Source: an uncultured Flavobacteriales bacterium
GTDB taxonomy: Bacteria > Bacteroidota > Bacteroidia > Flavobacteriales > Crocinitomicaceae
Direction of reading: 5' to 3'
DNA length: 6,582 bases
Assembly (NCBI GenBank): GCA_946886545.1
Contig: CAMPIU010000172.1
Location: 1-6,582 of the forward strand
Made by a program: the position numbers and the translations under genes. Below, piece after piece: positions 1 to 5,635 of this stretch (position 1 is the stretch's first letter; every line of letters begins with the position of its first letter). The notes beneath the pieces were generated by a model that had not been told where the DNA came from, did not search any database, and was given only the letters and a program-made list of their open reading frames with translations.

Positions 1-1522
1 TGAGAATAAAGGCGATAAAACAAAAACCAGCCTGACACTTGTTTCAAGATGGGGTAAAAAAGAGTTTTATACCGATCTTGAATGGATTGCATTCCTAGAT
101 TTTTGTGAAGCACAAGCCAAAACGGAAAAACAGAACGGATACGCGGAAGTATGTTTCAGGATCGGAGAAAACCTGGATCTCAACGGCTTTCCCCACCAGG
201 CTTTTGTTTACCTCATCAAAACGGAAGATCTTTTAAAGAACAAACCGGCAAAACAGGTCCCTTTTTTCCATGAATTTCACAACCGGATTGGAATGGTTTA
301 TTTCAGTTTTCAGAGCTATCCAATGGCTGAAAAACATTTTCAAATCCTGATCTATAGTTCAGCGCCTTATCAAATTGAGATTGGTGCATGTAATGCTATT
401 GGGTTGATCTACAGAGAAAAAAATGACTCTATCAGTAAGCATTATTTCGAGCGGGCACTGAAACTTGCACGGAAGCACAATCGCATGGATTGGATCGGTG
501 TACTTTCGGGGAATCTTGGAAATTATTACTACAACAGGAAGGAGTTTAAACGTGCACGCGAACTCGTTTGGACAGATTTTAAGATCAGCAGCGAAACAGG
601 TCAATGGGAAAGTGCTATCAATGCACTTGCACTATTGGCAGAACTCGACGTTCGTGCGAATCAAATGGATAGTGCCGCAATGAAATTGAAGCAGACACAG
701 GAGCTCATGAATGCACACTTCCATAATATGCAATGTGATCTCGTTTATTACAAAGCATTAACCATATTTGGTCAGGAAACGAATAATTACCGCATGGCCT
801 ATGAGAATCAGAAACTTTACCTCGCCTACCAGGACAGCATCAATCAACAACAGAATCTCGAAAACTTTCACAATGCTGAATTTCAAATCCAGTTTCAAAA
901 AAAACAAGCCCAACTGAAACTACTGGATGCACAAAAAAAACGTGTGGAACAGCGGTTTCTCCTTCTGGCGGTTATCGGCTGCTTCGTCATTACGGGATTA
1001 ATTATTATTCTGAGACAGATCGTTCTCAGAAGAAGAAAAGAAAAAGAAGTGTTGGTGCTCCAGAAATTGCGGGCAGAAGATGAACTTACAAACATTGAAC
1101 AACAAATGCACCAAGTACTTTCGAACCTAAGCGAAAAAAACAAGCTTGTGGACGAACTACAGTCCGAAATCCAGCAATTCAATAACGATTCAGGGAACCA
1201 GCTTACCGCTGCAGAAAGGGAGGTTTTATTCGACCGGCTACAATCCTTCAAGCTACTCACAGAAGAGGATTGGGATGTATTCAGGAAACTCTTTGAGAAA
1301 TTGAATCCCGGTTTTTTCGACAATTTTCAAAAGCTGGCGGACACTTTATCCAAAGCAGATTTGCGCTTAGCTGCTCTTATCCGGATGGACCTTTCTACCT
1401 CAGAAATAGCTCGTTTACTTGGAATCTCCGTCGATTCGGTGAAACGAACTGATTTACGACTTCGCAAAAAGTTATCGATCGAACAATCCAAAGAACTGAG
1501 TGCACTTATCAAATCAATCTAA
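1..1522 (+). CDS. TPR-repeat transmembrane regulator with C-terminal helix-turn-helix (5' partial)
   Basis: This is probably a membrane-bound transcriptional regulator. The frame is open from base 2 to the TAA at 1520-1522 and the protein-like sequence continues upstream of the ATG at 293, so that ATG (visible residue 98) is internal and the N-terminus lies outside the window. Of 506 visible residues, about 90-280 form degenerate TPR helix pairs (for example ACNAIGLIYREK, LSGNLGNYYYNRKEFKRA and INALALLAELDVRANQ). A charged coiled coil follows at about 283-317, then one transmembrane helix at 319-337 (FLLLAVIGCFVITGLIIIL) ending in an RRRK stretch, then a second coiled coil at about 343-393. 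The C-terminal 449-492 is a LuxR/sigma-region-4-like HTH (STSEIARLLGISVDSVKR). By the positive-inside rule the TPRs face the periplasm and the HTH the cytoplasm. Such TPR-TM-HTH proteins are common in Bacteroidota; the ligand and targets are unknown. No clear terminator follows. The architecture is well supported; the regulatory role is inferred. Confidence 0.85.
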   Translation, partial: ENKGDKTKTSLTLVSRWGKKEFYTDLEWIAFLDFCEAQAKTEKQNGYAEVCFRIGENLDLNGFPHQAFVYLIKTEDLLKNKPAKQVPFFHEFHNRIGMVYFSFQSYPMAEKHFQILIYSSAPYQIEIGACNAIGLIYREKNDSISKHYFERALKLARKHNRMDWIGVLSGNLGNYYYNRKEFKRARELVWTDFKISSETGQWESAINALALLAELDVRANQMDSAAMKLKQTQELMNAHFHNMQCDLVYYKALTIFGQETNNYRMAYENQKLYLAYQDSINQQQNLENFHNAEFQIQFQKKQAQLKLLDAQKKRVEQRFLLLAVIGCFVITGLIIILRQIVLRRRKEKEVLVLQKLRAEDELTNIEQQMHQVLSNLSEKNKLVDELQSEIQQFNNDSGNQLTAAEREVLFDRLQSFKLLTEEDWDVFRKLFEKLNPGFFDNFQKLADTLSKADLRLAALIRMDLSTSEIARLLGISVDSVKRTDLRLRKKLSIEQSKELSALIKSI

Positions 1523-1632
1523 ACACCTTGACACTCTAGGACACGCAGCAATCGTCAACAGAAATCTGCCTTTACCTCTCTTATTTCCTAATTAATTTCT
1601 TCCCGAAACCTGTATTTTTAAGTTTTCCAAAA

Positions 1633-1647
1633 ACAGGTGAAACCTGT
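1633..1647. promoter_or_regulatory. 15-bp perfect palindrome (possible operator)
   Basis: ACAGGT-GAA-ACCTGT is a perfect inverted repeat with a 3-base centre. The right arm is part of an 11-bp direct repeat, GAAACCTGTAT, found at 1605-1615 and again at 1639-1649, so there are three ACCTGT/ACAGGT half-sites within 45 bp. This is the usual form of a dimeric transcription-factor site. The left copy could instead pair with the middle half-site in RNA (CCTGTATTTTT against AAAAACAGG, with a bulge). The symmetry is seen directly; the function is inferred. Confidence 0.4.
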
Positions 1648-1677
1648 ATCAAACCATTGATTAATAAGGGTTTTACT

Positions 1678-1698
1678 GTTTTGTCGGGGTTTTGTCGG
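1678..1698 (+). repeat. Tandem 10-bp direct repeat at helical phase
   Basis: GTTTTGTCGG occurs at 1678-1687 and again at 1689-1698, an 11-bp period with one G between the copies. About one helical turn of spacing places both copies on the same DNA face, as for an activator binding next to a promoter. Each copy also contains TTTG, the Bacteroidota -33 element. The repeat is certain; its role is not. Confidence 0.45.
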
Positions 1699-1721
1699 AC
1701 TAAATAAGCAGGTTATTTTCA
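1691..1721 (+). promoter_or_regulatory. Candidate Bacteroidota-type promoter for the secreted protein gene
   Basis: The known Bacteroidota consensus is TTTG at -33 and TAnnTTTG at -7. Here TTTG (1691-1694) is followed after 19 bp by TATTTTCA (1714-1721), which matches four of the six fixed -7 positions. Transcription would start near 1728, about 33 nt before the ATG at 1761. An alternative -7 element, TACCGTTG (1727-1734), matches better but has no TTTG at suitable spacing. The assignment is weak. Confidence 0.3.
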
Positions 1722-1746
1722 GTATATACCGTTGCTTTGCTGAAAA
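1716..1746. promoter_or_regulatory. Inverted repeat just upstream of the secreted protein start
   Basis: TTTTCAG (1716-1722) and CTGAAAA (1740-1746) are perfect complements. The stem extends inward by one G-T and one A-T pair to nine pairs, with a 13-base loop. The element ends 14 bp before the ATG at 1761 and overlaps the candidate -7 box. It could be an operator or, if transcription starts further upstream, a leader hairpin affecting translation. No Shine-Dalgarno sequence is present; the bases before the ATG are A/T-rich, as is usual in this phylum. Confidence 0.35.
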
Positions 1747-1760
1747 CTACAATTTAGCTT

Positions 1761-4748
1761 ATGAAATTACAAGTCGTCAACCTTGCATTGCTGGTTGCTT
1801 TTTTCGGATTTCCGGTATACGGGCAGGTAAGTTCAAATACTGTGGCACAATCTTCAGGGACTTTTACGAATATAACAGGAGGAACAGTTTTATGGTCCGG
1901 TACTTTTGACGACAACGTATCCAGCGCCATTACGATTCCATCCTTTACCTTTAATTGTGTTGCGCATACTCAGCTATTTGTATCTTCTAACGGCTTTATT
2001 TCATTTGGTTCTGCACCAGGCACAACTACTTATACCCCCATCAGCTCTTCAGATGGTTCAGGGATTATTTCCGCATTTGGTGCAGATTTGCAGGAATCAA
2101 ACACAGGCACACCTGAGGTCCGTACCCAAGACGTAAGTGCTTCCAACGAATATGTTATTCAATGGAGAGATGTGCGACGATTCGGAATTAACAATGAGCG
2201 GATCACCTGCCAAGTAAGATTGAACTATTCAACCAATGTTATCCGCATCGTATATGGTGGCACTATCAATGCCAATGCAGCAACGACACCAGAAATACAA
2301 GTAGGTCTCCGCGGGTTGACCAATGCAGATTTCAATAACCGCACAACAACAAGTAACTGGAGTGCCACTACTGCCGGAGGAACAAATACTGCAAGCTGTA
2401 GATTTGCAGGAACTGTAAAACCAGCTTCAGGACAAACCTATACATTCACACCCGCTGTAATGTCCTATGTTTCCTGTACATCCGTTCAGTCTTCCACTAA
2501 CGGAGCAGAGAAATGTAATGCAGCACAAGATATCCTTCGTGTAGAAGTTGTGACTTCAGGCTGTACCAGTCCACTGTCCATGACACAGATCGTATTTAAT
2601 ATGACCGGATCAACAATCCCGGGAACCAATACCAATGATGTTTCTCTCATTCATGTATACTATACCGGAAATTCCGGCACCTTTTCATCAAGTTCTCCAT
2701 TTGATGGTGCCGGAACCACGGTTTCTTCGGGAGCAATAAGCGTAAACGGAAGCCAGGTATTGGCTTCCGGCACTAATTATTTCTGGATCGCTTATGATAT
2801 CAATAATGCTGCTTCCACCATTGGAAATGTTATCGATGCCCAATGTACCGGTCTGACAGTAGGAAGCGTAAGAACTCCAACAGTTACGAATCCGGCCGGT
2901 TCAAGATCAATCATTGCCTGTGCCGGTTCACCGGGCGGTGTATCAACAGGATTGAGTGTTTGGTACAAATCAGATAATACGGCGAGTATCACCATGGGAA
3001 CAGGCGTTGCATCCTGGAACAGTTCTGCCGGTTCTGCCGGGACATGGCCAGTAACACAAGGTACGGCAGGACAACAGCCAGGAGTTATTTCCGGTGCAAC
3101 AAGTCCACGCTTGTTTAACTACAATCCGAGAATTGATTTCATAGCCGCATCCAATACTATGTTGGGAAATACTTCTACAGCCACCGACCTCATGACTTCG
3201 GCTGGAAGCTATTTTATTATCAGCGACAACAGCGTTGACGATTTCACAGGCATGACTTACACATCCAACCTGTCTGCTTACCGTCATCAGTTTAAGCCAG
3301 GCTTTCGTGCGCAATCATCCGATGCAAGTGTAAACGGTTGGACATTTGACTGGGTACCACCTACCGAATACGCTGGTACAAGTGCCTGTATGACTACCGT
3401 AACAGGCAGTGGGGCAACAATGACCGTAAGCAAAAACTCAGTAGCGCTGGCTGCTTCCAATTCCAATGACAATACCTATTCGCCAAGTATCAGCGCAGGT
3501 CTGTATTTGGGTCGTAACAATTCCGGAGGAGAAGATACGGACGCAAACATAGGGGAAGTAATCCTTTATTCGTCAACACCTTCTGCAGCCAACCTGAACA
3601 AAATAGAAAGCTACCTGGCAATCAAGTATGGACTTACCCGTGGGGGAAATACAGGTACTACCGCAAGCTATAACTACCTTTCATCCAATGCCACCGTTAT
3701 TTGGAATAAAGTAAGCAATACAGGGTTTAATTTTGACATTGCAGGAATCGGGAGAGATGATGCTTCTGCGTTATTCCAGAAACAATCCATCAGTGTCAAT
3801 AACAATGAACCTGTTACAATCGGACTCACTTCAATTGCAAACAGTAATGCACTTAATGCAAACACTTTCAACGCGGACCAATCATTCCTGGTATGGGGAA
3901 ATAACGGTCTATTGAACCAGATTACAACCAACCCGGTATGCTTTTCAAATTTACCTGCAGGTATTTACGGACATATTGAACGAGTATGGAAAGGACAACT
4001 CACGAATTTTGCGCAAACTGTTACAGTAGGCTATGAAACAAGCATGCTCGTTGCATATACCCCGATTTCCAATTTGCGGTTATTAGTTGACAATGATGGA
4101 GCTGACTGGACAAATGCAACCATTTATTCAGGTGCTGTTATCAACGGAAGCAGAGTAGAATTTCCCGGAGTAACAATCAGTAGTGCAACACCATTCTTTA
4201 CACTTGCTTCCATCACATCACTCACTCCTCTTCCTGTTGAAATAACGGAATTCAGAGCCGAACTGAATACATCCCGAACAGTAGATCTAACATGGATAAC
4301 GGAATCTGAAATCAATTGTGATTATTTTACCATTGAAAAAAGTCAGAACGGATCTTCCTGGACTTTGCTGGGTGCAATGGATGGCGCCGGAACAACTACA
4401 GAAACAAATACCTATGAGCTGACCGATTTTTCTCCTTTTAACGGAGTTAATTATTACAGGCTGATACAAACAGATAATAACGGAGCGGTTAATTCTCTTG
4501 GAATCCGCTCCGTTAATCTGGACCAAGAAGATGATTTCGTAGCTTATCCCAATCCGGTAAACGGGGAACTTTACCTTTCATTTGACAAAAAAGGTACGCA
4601 CGTTATTGAATTTTTTGATATAACAGGAAGAATGATACTTCACAAAGAAACAGGCCAGTTCTCAACCATTCAGATGAATGATTTTGCAAAAGGAGTTTAT
4701 ACGATCAGAACAGAGCGAGGTAAAGAGATCAGAATCATTGTTCAATAA
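1761..4748 (+). CDS. Secreted multidomain protein with T9SS type A sorting domain
   Basis: This is a large exported or surface protein, probably adhesive or carbohydrate-binding. The start gives a good signal peptide, with hydrophobic core LALLVAFFGF and likely cleavage after VYG, before Gln22. Residues about 25-232 form a beta-rich domain (LFVSSNGFISFG near 72, then VGLRG). Residues about 237-385 resemble the BNR-repeat neuraminidase N-terminal domain (NYFWIAYDINNAASTIGN). From about 397 a LamG-like region (LSVWYKSDN to GEVILYS) leads into the block IESYLAIKYGLT (615) and IAGIGRDD (660), common in Bacteroidota exoproteins and, from memory, called DUF8202 in Pfam. An FnIII-like module starts at LPVEITEF (824), and the sorting domain runs about 925-995 (YPNP at 929, GVYTIRTE near the end). 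Type IX secretion across the outer membrane follows from that domain. No sialidase or other catalytic domain is visible, so the name 'neuraminidase' should not be transferred. The ligand is unknown. Confidence 0.92.
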   Translation: MKLQVVNLALLVAFFGFPVYGQVSSNTVAQSSGTFTNITGGTVLWSGTFDDNVSSAITIPSFTFNCVAHTQLFVSSNGFISFGSAPGTTTYTPISSSDGSGIISAFGADLQESNTGTPEVRTQDVSASNEYVIQWRDVRRFGINNERITCQVRLNYSTNVIRIVYGGTINANAATTPEIQVGLRGLTNADFNNRTTTSNWSATTAGGTNTASCRFAGTVKPASGQTYTFTPAVMSYVSCTSVQSSTNGAEKCNAAQDILRVEVVTSGCTSPLSMTQIVFNMTGSTIPGTNTNDVSLIHVYYTGNSGTFSSSSPFDGAGTTVSSGAISVNGSQVLASGTNYFWIAYDINNAASTIGNVIDAQCTGLTVGSVRTPTVTNPAGSRSIIACAGSPGGVSTGLSVWYKSDNTASITMGTGVASWNSSAGSAGTWPVTQGTAGQQPGVISGATSPRLFNYNPRIDFIAASNTMLGNTSTATDLMTSAGSYFIISDNSVDDFTGMTYTSNLSAYRHQFKPGFRAQSSDASVNGWTFDWVPPTEYAGTSACMTTVTGSGATMTVSKNSVALAASNSNDNTYSPSISAGLYLGRNNSGGEDTDANIGEVILYSSTPSAANLNKIESYLAIKYGLTRGGNTGTTASYNYLSSNATVIWNKVSNTGFNFDIAGIGRDDASALFQKQSISVNNNEPVTIGLTSIANSNALNANTFNADQSFLVWGNNGLLNQITTNPVCFSNLPAGIYGHIERVWKGQLTNFAQTVTVGYETSMLVAYTPISNLRLLVDNDGADWTNATIYSGAVINGSRVEFPGVTISSATPFFTLASITSLTPLPVEITEFRAELNTSRTVDLTWITESEINCDYFTIEKSQNGSSWTLLGAMDGAGTTTETNTYELTDFSPFNGVNYYRLIQTDNNGAVNSLGIRSVNLDQEDDFVAYPNPVNGELYLSFDKKGTHVIEFFDITGRMILHKETGQFSTIQMNDFAKGVYTIRTERGKEIRIIVQ
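4478..4515. repeat. Strong 11-bp inverted repeat inside the coding sequence
   Basis: TAACGGAGCGG (4478-4488) and CCGCTCCGTTA (4505-4515) are perfect complements around a 16-base loop. Within the loop, ATTC (4492-4495) can also pair with GAAT (4501-4504). It lies at the end of the FnIII-like module, about 230 bp before the stop codon. No T run follows, so it is unlikely to be an intrinsic terminator. It may be an RNA structure affecting decay or translation rate, or chance. Confidence 0.5.
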
Positions 4749-4786
4749 ATACGATCCGGAGAAAAGCGCTTTGAGAAATTAAATGC

Positions 4787-4861
4787 AGGGGAGACGAGGA
4801 AAATTAGCTACAACTTGGTATGTGCGTGAACACCACTTGCCCTCCGACTCTCCCCTCTTTT
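4787..4861. terminator. Likely terminator between convergent genes
   Basis: AGGGGAGA (4787-4794) pairs perfectly with TCTCCCCT (4849-4856). Across a small internal loop, GAGG (4796-4799) pairs with CCTC (4841-4844), enclosing a loop of about 41 nt. On the plus strand the stem is followed by CTTTT (4857-4861), as in an intrinsic terminator for the secreted protein gene. On the minus strand the stem is followed by a moderately T-rich stretch, so it may also stop thi transcripts. The position between two converging stop codons supports this. The long loop lowers certainty. Confidence 0.55.
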
Positions 4862-4907
4862 ACCGGTTCTTTATAAAACAACTCTGTCTTTACCGGAATA
4901 CGAGGGC

Positions 4908-5618
4908 TCAAAACCTCAACTTAGTCATTTCCAAACTTAGTAAATCGAAAACATGAAAGGTATTGAGATTGATTTCGAGTTCGAGAATACATTTCAAAGC
5001 TTCATTCGCCATTAAAGTGCCGATCACTCCCGGAACAACTCCCAAAACGCCATTATCAGAACAATTGGGAACGTCTTCCGCATTAGGTGGTTCCGGAAAC
5101 AGATCTCTCAGGTTTTTACTTCCCTGGTGATTGAAAACTGCCAGTTGTCCCTGGAATCCAAGAATACTTCCGTAAACCAATGGTTTTCCAAGCTCTACAC
5201 AAGTATCATTTACAATGTATCTCGTTAAGAAATTATCACAGCCATCAATAACCAAATCGAATTGAGAAAGGATAAATTCGGCATTATCTTCACTTAAAGC
5301 GCAATCGAAGATCTCAATAAGCGTATCCGGATTTTGGGCCAAAGCTCTTTCTTTTGCAAGATCCGCTTTCTTCCTACCTACATCCTGGGGTGTATACAAA
5401 ACCTGCCGGTGCAAATTAGAATGTTCGATCACATCAAAATCCACAATACCGATCGTTCCAACACCACAAGCAGTCAGGTATTGAATTACCGGGCAACCCA
5501 AGCCACCCGCCCCGATCACAACAATTCGTGCATTTTTAAGTTTCACCTGGCCAATAAGCCCTACTTCATCCAGGATGGTTTGCTTGGTATAGCGTTTTGC
5601 TTCGTTTGGACTAAACAT
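4908..5618 (-). CDS. thiF: ThiF/MoeB/HesA-family adenylyltransferase, probably ThiF
   Basis: This E1-like enzyme activates the C-terminal glycine of a ubiquitin-like sulfur carrier (ThiS) by adenylation, for sulfur delivery to the thiamine thiazole. All 236 residues are present. The nucleotide-binding loop is GAGGLG at 36-41; the acidic pair D60/D62, SNLHRQ (N68, R71), K84 and D128 in DGCDN match ATP- and Mg-contacting positions of E. coli MoeB. C186, before GVLGVVPGVIG, aligns with ThiF Cys184. Two oddities stand out. The zinc ligands are gone: N169 and D172 replace the first CxxC, and the protein ends before the second. The trans-acting arginine of RYxRQ is lysine (RYTKQ). I believe both occur in other Bacteroidota homologues. 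There is no rhodanese domain. The ATG lies 17 nt after the thiH stop, so the two are co-transcribed. Position after thiH favours ThiF over MoeB, though dual use is possible. Confidence 0.85.
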   Translation of the reverse strand: MFSPNEAKRYTKQTILDEVGLIGQVKLKNARIVVIGAGGLGCPVIQYLTACGVGTIGIVDFDVIEHSNLHRQVLYTPQDVGRKKADLAKERALAQNPDTLIEIFDCALSEDNAEFILSQFDLVIDGCDNFLTRYIVNDTCVELGKPLVYGSILGFQGQLAVFNHQGSKNLRDLFPEPPNAEDVPNCSDNGVLGVVPGVIGTLMANEALKCILELEINLNTFHVFDLLSLEMTKLRF

Positions 5619-5635
5619 GTTTCAGATTTATTTGT

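Noticed and set aside
895..1323. 142-residue minus-strand open frame opposite the regulator
   Set aside because: It is serine/phenylalanine-rich low-complexity sequence antisense to a well-supported coiled-coil and HTH coding region; no domain or leader supports it.
1528..1568. Possible terminator for the regulator gene (TTGAC...GTCAA and CAGAAATCTG)
   Set aside because: The stems are only four to five pairs long and no T run follows, so I do not call a terminator.
2970..3314. 114-residue minus-strand open frame within the secreted protein gene
   Set aside because: It lies opposite the LamG-like coding region, has no recognisable motif, and overlaps other antisense frames; it is a shadow of the real gene.
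1761..4748. Calling the secreted protein a neuraminidase
   Set aside because: Only the N-terminal accessory domain of that family is suggested; no BNR Asp-box repeats or catalytic residues are visible.
4859..4896. TTTACCGG repeated at 4859-4866 and 4889-4896
   Set aside because: It is a short repeat in a small convergent intergenic region with no matching context; chance is a sufficient explanation.
4908..5618. Calling the adenylyltransferase MoeB
   Set aside because: The sequence alone cannot separate ThiF from MoeB firmly, but the position 17 nt after thiH, the absence of molybdopterin genes and the short length without rhodanese favour ThiF.
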